Source of the DNA: Nocardioides sp. Root140
GTDB taxonomy: Bacteria > Actinomycetota > Actinomycetes > Propionibacteriales > Nocardioidaceae
Reading direction: 5' to 3'
DNA length: 64,000 nt
Assembly (NCBI RefSeq): GCF_001426745.1
Contig: NZ_LMFI01000010.1
Coordinates: 63,468 to 127,467 of the forward strand
Below, piece by piece: positions 35,621 through 47,499 of the stretch. How positions within the stretch are numbered: position 1 is the first letter of the stretch; each line of letters starts with the position of its first letter. Below the pieces are notes generated by a model, which worked only from the letters and a program-made list of their open reading frames with translations, was not told the DNA's origin and did not search any database. The position numbers and the translations under genes are program-made.

Positions 35621-36049
35621 TCACGCCAAGCGGTCGAACTCCAGGTGGTGGCGCAGCTGCTCCAGGCCGGCCGTCAGGTGCCGGGCCATGATGCCGCGCC
35701 CGAGGATCTCGGAGAGCCGGGCCATCAGGAGCCCGCTGAGCCGCAGGGACAGGGACGAGGTCACCAACGACCCGTCGGGGTGGTCGGTCACCTCGAGCCG
35801 GAAGTCGCTGGTGGTGCCGCGCACGGAACGCCACACGAGGGTGCGGGAGTCAGGGTTCTCGAGCAGCACGCGACCGCCGACGTGGATCGTGCCGACGTCG
35901 AGGAACACGTCGTACTCGCCGTCCCCGAGGCGCTCGAAGCGGTCGATGCCGCCCATGATCGGGAAGAGCCGGTCGGGGTCCGTGGCGAAGGCGGCGACCT
36001 CCTCCGGTGGGCGTCGTACGACGATCGTGCGGGTCACGTTGGTGGCCAT
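35621..36049 (-). CDS. SRPBCC (START-like) family protein
   Basis: 142 residues forming one helix-grip domain: strand VTRTIVVRRPPEEVAAFATD (about 5-24), then a run of strands, closed by a long C-terminal helix (ARHLTAGLEQLRHHLEF). Such domains bind hydrophobic ligands. ATG at 36049 overlaps the upstream acyltransferase stop (TGATG), so a lipid-related partner role is plausible but unproven. Confidence 0.85.
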   Translation of the reverse strand: MATNVTRTIVVRRPPEEVAAFATDPDRLFPIMGGIDRFERLGDGEYDVFLDVGTIHVGGRVLLENPDSRTLVWRSVRGTTSDFRLEVTDHPDGSLVTSSLSLRLSGLLMARLSEILGRGIMARHLTAGLEQLRHHLEFDRLA

Positions 36050-36876
36050 CAGCCGAGCACCGGGATCACGGTGCGGGTGGCCAGGTTCGACAGTCCGACC
36101 TGCATGAGGCTGGTGACGTAGTCGTAGGCCTCGTCCCAGTCGGGGTCGTCGCCGAACAGCTCACGCAGGTCGATCGGCGGGAGCACCTGGATGCGGATCT
36201 TCGCCGGCAGCGGGACGTGCGGCAGGTCGCCGGGCAGCAGCCCCCACGGGAAGCTGATCGACAGTGGCAGGGTCTTGAGCCTCAGAAGCTTGTCCAGCTT
36301 GAGGAATCTCGCGGTGGCGCGGCCGTCGTTGAGCACGAAGAACGTGTCCTGGCCGCCGGTCGCGACCACCGGCACGATCTTCACGTCGTTGCGGTGGGCC
36401 AGCCGCAGGAAGCCCTTCCGTCCGTCGAAGACGATCTTGTTGCGGTCGCGCCACGGCCGCAGGGCCTCGACATCGCCCCCGGGATAGACCATCACCGAGG
36501 CGCCTGCGGCGAAGAGCTCGTCGGCCTTCTCGTTGCCCGCGGTGACCATGCCGAACTTGCGGGCGAAGTCACCGACCACCGGCGTCATCGCGATGATCCT
36601 GTGCCCAAGGCCGGCCAGCGGGCGACCCTCGACGGTGAAGTACGTGTGGTAGGCCAGCGTGAACACCCAGGTGTCGGGGATGTTGGCTCCGCCGCTGTGG
36701 TTGCCGACGAACAGCACCGGCTCGTCGGGCACGTTCTCGAAGCCGTTGACCTCGGGACGGAAGTAGAGGCTGGTGCCCAGCCACAGTCGCGGCAGCATGC
36801 GCCGGATGAAGTCGGGGTCGCGCCCCTCGAGCCCCTCGGGCCGGGGCGCCAGCAATCGGGCGAACGGCAGTCCCAC
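36049..36876 (-). CDS. PlsC-like lysophospholipid acyltransferase
   Basis: 275 residues. Motif I is NHSGGANIPD (about 58-67), a variant of NHxxxxD in which His is kept and the acidic residue is displaced. Motif III is VMVYPGGDVEALRPW (about 128-142), resembling the hemolysin/DGAT-type branch that keeps PGG. It probably transfers acyl groups to lysolipids or diacylglycerol at the membrane. GTG start at 36876 is preceded by GAGGAG. Coupled to the SRPBCC gene. Confidence 0.87.
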   Translation of the reverse strand: MGLPFARLLAPRPEGLEGRDPDFIRRMLPRLWLGTSLYFRPEVNGFENVPDEPVLFVGNHSGGANIPDTWVFTLAYHTYFTVEGRPLAGLGHRIIAMTPVVGDFARKFGMVTAGNEKADELFAAGASVMVYPGGDVEALRPWRDRNKIVFDGRKGFLRLAHRNDVKIVPVVATGGQDTFFVLNDGRATARFLKLDKLLRLKTLPLSISFPWGLLPGDLPHVPLPAKIRIQVLPPIDLRELFGDDPDWDEAYDYVTSLMQVGLSNLATRTVIPVLG

Positions 36877-37086
36877 GCGTCCTACTCCTCATCGTGGCCG
36901 CGGTGTGCGGCCATCAGGTGCAACGCGCGAGCGGTCCGTTGGTGACGGTCACGTGGGCGAGGTCTCACGCCCACCCCGGGTGTGACGGCCAGGCCTGGTC
37001 GCCGGCCGCACCCGGGGTCGCGGTTGAGTCGCCGCCCCCACGCAAAAGCGGTGGCGGTCGTCGTACGGCGACGGTTGACTGGCCCG

Positions 37087-37317
37087 GTGAGCAACGCGCC
37101 GGAGGGCTTCGACCACACCGTCCGCAAGGACGGCACCGTCGTGATCACCCACCACGGCAGGCCGGCCGGCGTGCTCCGGGGCCGTCGCGCCACCGAGTTC
37201 CTCGACGACGCCGAGGCTGGCGACGCCCAGGAGCTGATGGCCCGGCTGACCGGCAACTACAAGCACGGCAACGAGCGCACGGCACGGTCCCACCCACGCA
37301 ACCGGGACTCACGCTGA
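37087..37317 (+). CDS. Small conserved actinobacterial protein of unknown function
   Basis: 76 residues from GTG 37087. A compact strand-rich segment (FDHTVRKDGTVVITHHGRPA) is followed by RRATEFLDD and a basic tail (GNYKHGNERTARSH). Single domain, no membrane segment; I recall close relatives across actinobacteria but no function. The 210 bp between this gene and the divergent acyltransferase hold a TGGCCGC/GCGGCCA inverted repeat and nothing else recognisable. Confidence 0.72.
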   Translation: MSNAPEGFDHTVRKDGTVVITHHGRPAGVLRGRRATEFLDDAEAGDAQELMARLTGNYKHGNERTARSHPRNRDSR

Positions 37318-37345
37318 CCGTGCCCGGCGCAGGAACGCACGGTCA
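37315..37345. terminator. 9-bp hairpin between convergent genes
   Basis: TGACCGTGC (37315-37323) and GCACGGTCA (37337-37345), 13-nt loop; the left arm begins with the stop codon of the small upstream gene. Confidence 0.6.
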
Positions 37346-37360
37346 GGCCCGCGCCGAGTC

Positions 37361-38026
37361 TCAGGCCGCGGGTCGCAGCGCGACGCCGTACTGCCAGATC
37401 GTGTCTACCTCGGCGGACTCCACCGAGTCCGGGTAGGCGTTCGTGCACGACGGGCCGGGGCCACCACCGGACATCAGCTTCGAGCACGGCTGGGTGTAGC
37501 GGTCGGGCAGGCCGAGCGCGTGGCCAGTCTCATGGGCGACGATGCGCAGCGGCGCGTAGACGTCGGCCTGGTCGTAGTCGATGAAGATCAGGCCGCTGCC
37601 GTGGCCGTCGCCCTGGTAGTAGGACCCGTTGGACGACGAGCCCTCCTCGAAGTAGAGGGTCGCGCGGCTCGGGTCCTCGACGAGCTGAACGTTGCCGACC
37701 GACGAGTTCCAGATCTGCTCGGTCCCCGAGACCTCGCTGGCGAACGACGGAGCGTCGGTCGCGTCGTAGTAGACAGTCGTGACGGCGGCCGGGGCCTTGG
37801 CGACGCCGTCCGCCTTGTCGGCCCGGGCCTGGGCCTTGGCGGCGGCGAGCTGCCGTTCCAGCCGCTGGTTCTGCTCCTTGTCCAGGTCGTTGGGCAGGTA
37901 CGCCGAGGAGCCGCCGGAGCGCTCAGTCGTGGGAGCCGACGCCGTGGTGGTGGCTGCCGGAACTGCTGCGGTTCCGGCGAAGGTGAGAGCCGCTGCGAGG
38001 AGTGCGAGCGGTGTCCTGATGGCCAT
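37361..38026 (-). CDS. Secreted snapalysin-type (M7) zinc metalloprotease
   Basis: 221 residues: signal peptide (about 1-29), a pro-like charged helix ([20 protein letters not shown]) and a small catalytic domain with [11 protein letters not shown] (H-E-x2-H-x2-G-x2-D, about 165-175), the M7 zinc motif in which the third ligand is Asp. [16 protein letters not shown] precedes it as in snapalysins. One disulphide pair (QPCSKLM, PSCTNA) is likely. A small extracellular protease known mainly from Streptomyces. Confidence 0.9.
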   Translation of the reverse strand: MAIRTPLALLAAALTFAGTAAVPAATTTASAPTTERSGGSSAYLPNDLDKEQNQRLERQLAAAKAQARADKADGVAKAPAAVTTVYYDATDAPSFASEVSGTEQIWNSSVGNVQLVEDPSRATLYFEEGSSSNGSYYQGDGHGSGLIFIDYDQADVYAPLRIVAHETGHALGLPDRYTQPCSKLMSGGGPGPSCTNAYPDSVESAEVDTIWQYGVALRPAA

Positions 38027-38136
38027 GGGAATGTCCTTCCAGGTTGTTCCCGAGAGTTGCCTTGCCTCTCGTTCCTAACCCGTCGGACGCTCCCCCGTCT
38101 GCGGTGCGCAGCGTTTTGACTTTTGACAGTTGTGGC

Positions 38137-38928
38137 TCAGCGCCGCCATTCGTATGGCGTCGTGGTCGACACCTTCAGCAGCCCGGAGCGCTCCAGGATC
38201 GGTCGGGAGAACTCGGTCGAGTCGCTGTTCATCAGCGTCTTCCCGCGGGCCAGCGCCGAGTTGGCACGCGCCGCGGTGAGTGCGCGGTAGATGCCCTTGC
38301 CACGCCATTCCGGGCGGGTCGAGCCACCCCAGACACCAGCGAACTCTGTGCCCGCGACCGGCTCCAGACGGCCGGCACTGACGATCACCCCGTCGGCCTC
38401 CGCGACCCAGAGCTCCATGCCGTCGTCCTTGGCCAGCCGAGACAGCATGGCCTGGGTCATCTGCTCGGCGTCGCCGGGCTCGTCGCCGAAGACCTCACCC
38501 TGCATCCGGCACATCGCGAGCACGTCGTCCGGCTCGGTGACCTTCCGCAGCGTCACGCCGTCGGGAAGCTCCACCTCGCCGGCCAACAGCTTCGCCTCGC
38601 CGATCATGATCGACTCCGACTCCTCCTGCACGAACCCGTTCTCCAGCAGTGCCTGGTGCAGTCCGGGTGCCCGGTCGTGGCCGCGGGTCTTCCACTCCAC
38701 CTTGGTGATCCCGGGGTCTGCCCGGTAGTGCTCGAGCGCCTCGCCGACCAGCCGTCGGATCTCGTCGGCGTCGGCGTCGCCGAGGTCCTGGTAGGTGATG
38801 AACCCGCGGCCTCCCGCGAACGTCACGAGGCGCAGCGGCCCGAGGCGGGTCACGGACGCCGCACCGGGCGTCTCGGCGTCGGTGCGCAGCTGTTCGTCGT
38901 ACGCGGCCAGGAGCTCGTCAGGGTTCAT
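38137..38928 (-). CDS. GNAT-family N-acetyltransferase
   Basis: 263 residues. The N-terminal half (about 1-125) is a divergent GNAT-like or linker domain. The C-terminal half has the acetyl-CoA loop STRPEWRGKGIYRALTAA (about 209-226) and ends RSGLLKVSTTTPYEW. Substrate unknown. ATG at 38928 gives MNPDELLAAYDEQL; the 63-bp gap to the divergent GGCT-like gene holds both promoters. Confidence 0.85.
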   Translation of the reverse strand: MNPDELLAAYDEQLRTDAETPGAASVTRLGPLRLVTFAGGRGFITYQDLGDADADEIRRLVGEALEHYRADPGITKVEWKTRGHDRAPGLHQALLENGFVQEESESIMIGEAKLLAGEVELPDGVTLRKVTEPDDVLAMCRMQGEVFGDEPGDAEQMTQAMLSRLAKDDGMELWVAEADGVIVSAGRLEPVAGTEFAGVWGGSTRPEWRGKGIYRALTAARANSALARGKTLMNSDSTEFSRPILERSGLLKVSTTTPYEWRR

Positions 38929-38991
38929 GGCCGCCACTCTGGCAGTCGGCCGCTTCGGAGTGCCACCGCATTTCCGGCACAATGGCGCCCG

Positions 38992-39579
38992 ATGAGCGAT
39001 GCACAGGTCTGGTACGTCAGCTACGGCTCGAACATGAGCCGGACCCGCCTCGCGACGTACATCGCCGGTGGCCGGCCGCGCGGAGCCGTCACGACGTACG
39101 TCGGCGCGCGCGACGCGACCCTGCCGGTGCACGACGTGCCCGTCGTGCTGCCGGGGCGGCTGTACTTCGCGGGCGAGTCAGCGAACTGGGGCGGCGGCGT
39201 GGCGTTCTACGACCACGACGCGCCCGGGCCGACCGAGGCGCGCGCCTACCTGATCACCGCCGAGCAGTTCGCCGACGTGGCCGCCCAGGAGATGTTCCGC
39301 ATCCCCGAGCCCGGGGACCCGCTCGAGGAGGTCGTGATGAACGGGCTCGAGACCGGCCGCCACGAGGCCGGGCCCGGCCACTACGAGACGCTGATCGAGG
39401 TCGGCCGCCGCGACGGCCTGCCGATGCTGACCTTCACCGCACCCCACGGGTTCGACGCCGTCCCGCACACGCGGCCCACCCCGGCGTACCTCGCGATGCT
39501 GGCCGAAGGCCTGCGGGAGTCGCGCAACTGGTCGGCCGCTCAGGTGGAGGCCTACTTCGCCCGGGTCATCGCTCCCTGA
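38992..39579 (+). CDS. Gamma-glutamylcyclotransferase-fold protein
   Basis: 195 residues. The N-terminal VWYVSYGSNMSRTRL is the YGSN nucleotide/substrate loop of the GGCT/AIG2 fold, followed by YVGARDATLPVHDVPVVLPGRLY (split around about 35-57) and GGGVAFYDHDAP. Members are sometimes labelled histone deacetylase without basis. Cyclotransferase or related chemistry is possible, but the catalytic Glu is not assignable by eye. The 146 bp after it show no clear gene or hairpin. Confidence 0.8.
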   Translation: MSDAQVWYVSYGSNMSRTRLATYIAGGRPRGAVTTYVGARDATLPVHDVPVVLPGRLYFAGESANWGGGVAFYDHDAPGPTEARAYLITAEQFADVAAQEMFRIPEPGDPLEEVVMNGLETGRHEAGPGHYETLIEVGRRDGLPMLTFTAPHGFDAVPHTRPTPAYLAMLAEGLRESRNWSAAQVEAYFARVIAP

Positions 39580-39725
39580 CGACCAGCGCACCGCCTTCTG
39601 CAGTGAGCGTGGGTACGCCGACTGCGGTCGGGTTCGGCAGCAGGGTCGGGGTGGTCATGGTGGGTGTCTACCCCGACGCCGGCGGTTGAACCTGCGGACC
39701 GGAAACCCGCGTGTCCCCGGGGCGC

Positions 39726-41393
<1,668 letters not shown>

Positions 41394-41447
41394 GGTCCGA
41401 TCCTGTCACTGGCCGGTCGGCAACCGTCCGGCCGCCGTCCGGTCGAC

Positions 41448-41939
41448 CTAGCCGGACTTGCGCCCGGCGACCGTTCCCGGAGCCTCGATCAGGGCCAGCG
41501 CCTCGCGGTCCTTGATGACCTTGGGGTTCGACGACACGATCCCCGCGTCGAGGTAGATCTGGTCGAGACTCCCGCGCCCGCCCCCGCTGACTGCCCGCGC
41601 CAGAGGCCCCATACCGAGGAACAGCAGGACGCAGACCGCCGTCACGGCGAGCGTGACGTTGGTGCCGACACCCACCCGTGGCAGGACGAGCCACGCCACC
41701 ACGACGCCGACGACCGCGATCCCGGCCACGACCAGGAGCACGTTGGAACGCCGGGCAAAGGTGCTCTGGAAGTCGTCGAGGCGCTCGTCCAGGGCGTAGA
41801 GGTCCGAGAGCTCCAGCCGCCGGTTCGTGTCGTGGCGCAGGTACTTCAACCGGTCGTTGTCGGGGCCGGGCGGCCAGGTCTGGAGGACCGTGCCGTCGGC
41901 GGCGATGAACCACTGGGGCTTTTCGGACTGCTCGCTCAT
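41448..41939 (-). CDS. Membrane protein of unknown function
   Basis: 163 residues. A hydrophilic N-terminus (about 1-65, including PQWFIAADGTVLQTWPPGP) is followed by two membrane helices (about 70-88 and 93-113) and a soluble tail (LDQIYLDAGIVSSNPKVI). ATG at 41939 has GAGGAG 5 nt before it and is preferred over the GTG two codons upstream. No family recognised. It lies between ychF and the ABC-F gene, all minus strand. Confidence 0.72.
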   Translation of the reverse strand: MSEQSEKPQWFIAADGTVLQTWPPGPDNDRLKYLRHDTNRRLELSDLYALDERLDDFQSTFARRSNVLLVVAGIAVVGVVVAWLVLPRVGVGTNVTLAVTAVCVLLFLGMGPLARAVSGGGRGSLDQIYLDAGIVSSNPKVIKDREALALIEAPGTVAGRKSG

Positions 41940-42001
41940 CGACACTCCTCGTGCGGCGTCGCCCGGACGACGTGACGCTCGAGAAGATCGTACGGCGTGA
42001 C

Positions 42002-43078
42002 TCAGACGTTGAAGCGGAACTCCACGACGTCGCCGTCGGCCATCACGTAGTCCTTGCCCTCCATGCGCACCTTGCCGGCCTCCTTGGCCTTCTGCATGGT
42101 GCCCAGGCCGATGAGGTCGTCGAACGAGACGATCTCGGCCTTGATGAAGCCGCGCTGGAAGTCGGTGTGGATCACCCCGGCCGCCTCGGGAGCCGTGGCG
42201 CCCTTGGGGATCGTCCAGGCCCGCGTCTCCTTGGGGCCGGCGGTCAGGTAGGTCTGCAGTCCGAGGGTGTCGAAGCCGACCCGGGCCAGCTTGTCGAGGC
42301 CGGGCTCGGTGATGCCCATCTCGGCGAGCATCTCCCGTGCTTCGGCGTCGTCGTCGAGCTCGACCAGCTCGGCCTCGAACTTCGCGTCGAGGAAGATCGC
42401 CTCGGCGGGCGCGACGAGGGCGCGCATCCTGTCCTTCAACTCTTCGTCGCCGAGCTCGTCGGAGTCGCAGTTGAAGACGTAGATGAACGGCTTGGCAGTG
42501 AGCAGTGAGAGCTCGCGGATCAGGTCGCGGTCGATCTTGGTGGCGATGATCGGCGTACCGGCCTCGAGCGCTGCCTTGGCCTCCTTGACCGCTTCCGCCT
42601 TGGGCGCGACGTCCTTCTTGATGCGCGCCTCCTTCTCCAACCGCGGCAGGGCGTTGTCCACCGTCTGCAGGTCGGCGAGGATCAGCTCGGTCTGGATGGT
42701 CCCGATGTCGGAGCCGGGGTCGACCTTGCCGTCGACGTGGGTGACGTCCTCGTCGCGGAACACCCGGGTCACCTGGCAGATCGCCGAGGACTCACGGATG
42801 TGCGCGAGGAACTTGTTGCCCAGGCCCTCACCCTGCGAGGCACCGGCCACGATGCCGGCGATGTCGACGAACTCGACCGTCGCGGGCAGCAGCTTGGCCG
42901 ATCCGAACACCTCGGCGAGCTTCGGCAGGCGCTCGTCGGGCACGCCGACCACCCCGACGTTCGGCTCGATGGTCGCGAACGGGTAGTTCGCCGCGAGGAC
43001 GTCGTTCTTGGTCAGTGCGTTGAAGAGCGTCGACTTGCCAGCATTGGGGAGCCCGACGATTCCGATGGTGAGTGCCAC
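42002..43078 (-). CDS. ychF: Redox-regulated ATPase/GTPase YchF
   Basis: 358 residues, Obg-related. P-loop GLPNAGKST (about 8-16), switch region [11 protein letters not shown]3 VDIAGIV, NKxD variant ATKID, and a C-terminal TGS domain (about 275-358, [20 protein letters not shown]). YchF prefers ATP and binds ribosomes, and in E. coli it affects oxidative-stress tolerance. GTG at 43078 gives the family start VALTIGIVG. Confidence 0.96.
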   Translation of the reverse strand: MALTIGIVGLPNAGKSTLFNALTKNDVLAANYPFATIEPNVGVVGVPDERLPKLAEVFGSAKLLPATVEFVDIAGIVAGASQGEGLGNKFLAHIRESSAICQVTRVFRDEDVTHVDGKVDPGSDIGTIQTELILADLQTVDNALPRLEKEARIKKDVAPKAEAVKEAKAALEAGTPIIATKIDRDLIRELSLLTAKPFIYVFNCDSDELGDEELKDRMRALVAPAEAIFLDAKFEAELVELDDDAEAREMLAEMGITEPGLDKLARVGFDTLGLQTYLTAGPKETRAWTIPKGATAPEAAGVIHTDFQRGFIKAEIVSFDDLIGLGTMQKAKEAGKVRMEGKDYVMADGDVVEFRFNV

Positions 43079-43144
43079 GGGCGGTGAGTCTACGGCCCGC
43101 GTGCCCCTCCCCCGGAATCGAGCCGGACCGGGCACTCGACCCGG

Positions 43145-44086
43145 TCAGCGCGGCAGCTGTCGACGTACTGCCTTCACCCGCTGCGCGTGCCACAGCAGGG
43201 CGCCGATCACGACCGCGAGATAGACCGCGTACGCAGACAGCACCGCCACGTGGTGGTCGCGCGCGATGCCGGTCACCACGATCGAGAAGAGGAGCACCCC
43301 GGCGGAGGCAGCGGTCCACATCAGCCGGCCCGCATCGAGGCGGCCGAGCAGCACGGTCATCAGGGCCAGCACCCCGAAGACCAGGTGCGGCAGCGGCACA
43401 CCGAACGACTCGTCCCGGGTGACCGCGAGGACCAGGAACGCGATCTCCGCGAGCACGCCGAGGCCGAGCAGCACCATCACCGCGAGACCCGCTCGCTGGA
43501 CGGCGGCCATGCCCTGCAGCAGGCCCCGGTCGACCTCGATGAAGTCCTGATCGACAGGCTCCGCGGCTTCGGTGAGCCCCCCTTCACGCGATTCGGACTC
43601 GCTGGAGAACGGCCAGTCGAGCTCGTGGAAGGTCCCCGCCAACCACTCGTCGTCGAGCACCTGCACCCCGGTCAGCCGGGCAAAGGTCTCGGCGACCGCG
43701 TCGGACTCGAACTGCTCCTGGGCGAACGCCGCCTCCTCCTCGGGCCACGGCTCGCCGAGTGAGTCCATCACGTCGCCGGCGTTGAGCACCCGCTCGTGCT
43801 CGCGTTCGCCGTCACGCATCCACAAGACGTGCACGTCCGCGGTGCTGCCGAACACGGCGACGACGGCGCGGGCGTCGAGCTCGCGCGAGACCTGCTGCAC
43901 CTCGTCGAGCAGCTCCGGCGACGCGCAGGCGAAGACCAGCTGGCCGTCACGGACGCCGACGTACGGCGTGCCCTCCTCGAGTGCCAGGTCGCCGGACGTG
44001 GTGGCCCCGGTGGTCCTGATGCCGAGCCCGGCCAGGTCTTCGAGCCGGGTGTCGGCGAGCGCCGCGATCGTGAAGTTGAATCCCAT
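43145..44086 (-). CDS. Membrane protein of unknown function with soluble N-terminal domain
   Basis: 313 residues. A soluble N-terminal region (about 1-190: MGFNFTIAALADTRLEDLA, later EEEAAFAQEQFESDAVAETF) is followed by about four C-terminal helices (202-222, 232-252, 258-275, 280-298). No motif points to a function and the family is not recognised. Its start faces a divergent gap that holds an unusual inverted repeat (44124-44169). Confidence 0.72.
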   Translation of the reverse strand: MGFNFTIAALADTRLEDLAGLGIRTTGATTSGDLALEEGTPYVGVRDGQLVFACASPELLDEVQQVSRELDARAVVAVFGSTADVHVLWMRDGEREHERVLNAGDVMDSLGEPWPEEEAAFAQEQFESDAVAETFARLTGVQVLDDEWLAGTFHELDWPFSSESESREGGLTEAAEPVDQDFIEVDRGLLQGMAAVQRAGLAVMVLLGLGVLAEIAFLVLAVTRDESFGVPLPHLVFGVLALMTVLLGRLDAGRLMWTAASAGVLLFSIVVTGIARDHHVAVLSAYAVYLAVVIGALLWHAQRVKAVRRQLPR

Positions 44087-44123
44087 GGCCGGTGTCTACC
44101 ACGCCCTCCCGGTCGGAACGAGC

Positions 44124-44169
44124 GTTGCAGTTCGTACGTCGGCGGACGTCGAACTGGTCGAACTGCAAC
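44124..44169. promoter_or_regulatory. Strong inverted repeat in a divergent gap
   Basis: GTTGCAGTTCG (44124-44134) and CGAACTGCAAC (44159-44169) are exact complements, with a nested ACGTC/GACGT pair between. GTCGAACTG is also directly repeated. Because both neighbours point away, this is not a terminator; it may be an operator, a repeat remnant or an RNA structure in a long 5' leader. Confidence 0.4.
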
Positions 44170-44271
44170 ACTCGGCGGCCGACCCCGATGCCGTGCCGTG
44201 CCCCCGAAATTGACGATGCCGGACGCCCTCCGACTCCCTAACGTGGGCCTTGGGACAGAGGGAGGGACACC

Positions 44272-44643
44272 ATGCCCAGGCTCGCTGCTGCATTCACGGC
44301 CGCCATCACGACGAGGGACCGGGCGCGCCTGAGTGCCCTGTTCGCCGACGACATCGACTTCCGGGGCCTGACCCCGCACCGGTTCTGGGAGGCGCACACA
44401 CCCGACGAGGTCGCCTCGGTCATCCTCGACCACTGGTTCGAGGAACACGACCGCATCGTCAACGCCCACCTGATGGACGTCGTGACCGTCGCCGACACCC
44501 AGCGGATGGGCTACCTCTTCGAGCTCGAGACCCCTGATGGCGCGCACGTCGTGGAGCAGCAGGCGTACTACCGCACGGACGGCGAGCGCATCTCCTACCT
44601 CCGGGTGCTCTGCTCCGGATTCCGGCCCGTGGTGCCGGGCTAG
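44272..44643 (+). CDS. SnoaL/NTF2-like protein
   Basis: 123 residues with the cone-shaped NTF2-like layout: helices at about 1-20 (AAAFTAAITTRDRARLSAL), FADDIDFRGLTP, and a final strand pair (VVEQQAYYRTDGERISYLRV). The fold covers small enzymes and ligand binders; no catalytic set is identifiable. Its stop overlaps the convergent lutC stop in the sequence CTAG, leaving no room for a terminator. Confidence 0.82.
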   Translation: MPRLAAAFTAAITTRDRARLSALFADDIDFRGLTPHRFWEAHTPDEVASVILDHWFEEHDRIVNAHLMDVVTVADTQRMGYLFELETPDGAHVVEQQAYYRTDGERISYLRVLCSGFRPVVPG

Positions 44644-45232
44644 CCGACGACGATCACGTGCAGCACCCGGGGGCCGTGCACGCCCTCGACCCGGTCGAGC
44701 TCGATGTCACTGGTGGCCGACGGGCCGCTGATCCAGGTCAGTGGTCGGGACGGGTCGAGGAGCCCGACGGCGTCCGGCACGTCGGGCACCACCTGGTCGG
44801 CGCGTACGACGCAGACGTGGTGGTCGGGCACCAGCGAGAGTGCACGGCGGCCCTGGTCGGGTTGATGGTCCAGGACGATCGTGCCGGTCTCCGCGATGCC
44901 CAGACGGGCGGCGGTGACCACGGCGTCGACAGCGTCGAGCTCGACAGCGGTGAGGCCGTCGTCGACGACCGCGCCGGGCACCTCGATCTCGAGGCCGGGC
45001 GGCACGACCACGCTCGCACCGGACGGCAGTGCGGCGCGCACGCGCTCCTCGAGGTCGGACCCGTCGCAGCGCTCGACCACGGCGCGGTAGTCGGCCACTC
45101 GCTCGAGGAACAGTGCGACCACGTCCTCGGGTCCACCCTCGTGGCGGGGCGCCGGAGGCACGTCGACGTCTGCTTGCCGGTCGACGTCGGCCAGCGCCGC
45201 CCGGACCCGGCCGAGGATCTCGTCGCGGGCGC

Positions 45233-45236
<4 letters not shown>
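44640..45236 (-). CDS. lutC: Lactate utilisation protein LutC
   Basis: 198 residues, LutC/YkgG family: NagB-like core with AARLGIAETGTIVLD (about 110-124), LVPDHHVCVVRADQVV and the closing TSDIELDRVEGVHGPR, where family members keep a Ser/Thr-Asp-IE motif. With LutA and LutB it forms the Fe-S complex that oxidises L-lactate to pyruvate. ATG at 45236 overlaps the lutB stop as ATGA. Last gene of the long rha-lut operon. Confidence 0.93.
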
Positions 45237-46710
<1,474 letters not shown>

Positions 46711-46714
<4 letters not shown>

Positions 46715-47499
46715 GTCGTGACTCCCTTGCCGCGTGCCACGTCGGGCAGGGTCACGGGCTGCGTCTCGTCCGGTTCGGTCGCAGCCAGGATCTCGGCCAG
46801 GTGCATCACCCGCACCCCGGCCTGCTGGCGCGAGAGCATCCCGCCGATGTGCATGAGACACGAGTTGTCGCCGGCCACCAGCACCTCGGCATTCGTCTCG
46901 CGCACGTGGCGGGCCTTGTCGGCACCCATCGCCACCGAGGTGTCCGCGTTCTTCATCGCGAAGGTGCCGCCGAATCCGCAGCACTGGGTGGCCTCGGGCA
47001 GCTCGACGAGGCGCAGCCCGCGCACCGCCTCGAGCAGCTGTCGTGGCCGGTCGCCGACGCCGAGCAGACGCAGCGAGTGGCACGTCGGGTGGTAGGTGAC
47101 CTGGTGCGGGAAGTAGGCCCCGACGTCGGTGACGCCCAGGACGTCGACGAGGAACTCGCTCAGCTCGTGCACCCGTGGCCCGGTCTCGGCGACCGCCTGC
47201 ACCAGGGCCGGGTCTCCCGAGCGCTCGGCCACGAGACCGTGCTGGTGACGACAGGTGCCGGCGCAGGAGCCGGACGGCGTGACCACGGCGTCGTACCCCG
47301 CGAACGCCTCCACCCAGGTGCGGACCACCGGCACGGCCTCGTCGAGGTAGCCGGTGTTGACCATCGGCTGCGAGCAGCAGGTCTGGGCCTCGGGGAACTC
47401 GACGTCGACACCGAGGCGACGCAGCAGCGTGACCACCGCCTTGCCCGTGTCGGGAAACATCGCGTCGTTCACGCAGGTGACCATCAGTGCGACCTTCAC
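46711..47499 (-). CDS. lutA: Lactate utilisation protein LutA
   Basis: 262 residues with two CCG-type domains (EAQTCCSQPMVNTG and EATQCCGFGGTF) that bind Fe-S centres, as in heterodisulphide-reductase-like subunits; GSCAGTCRHQH and VTYHPTCHSLRLL carry further cysteines. Part of the L-lactate oxidation complex. GTG at 47499 overlaps the rhaB stop as GTGA, so the lut genes are translationally tied to the rhamnose operon. Confidence 0.94.

Noticed and set aside
38992..39579. Histone deacetylase annotation
   Set aside because: No deacetylase motif is present; YVSYGSNM points to the GGCT/AIG2 fold.
39580..39725. Possible small gene in the gap before the ABC-F gene
   Set aside because: Short frames only, no SD or recognisable product, and no clear hairpin.
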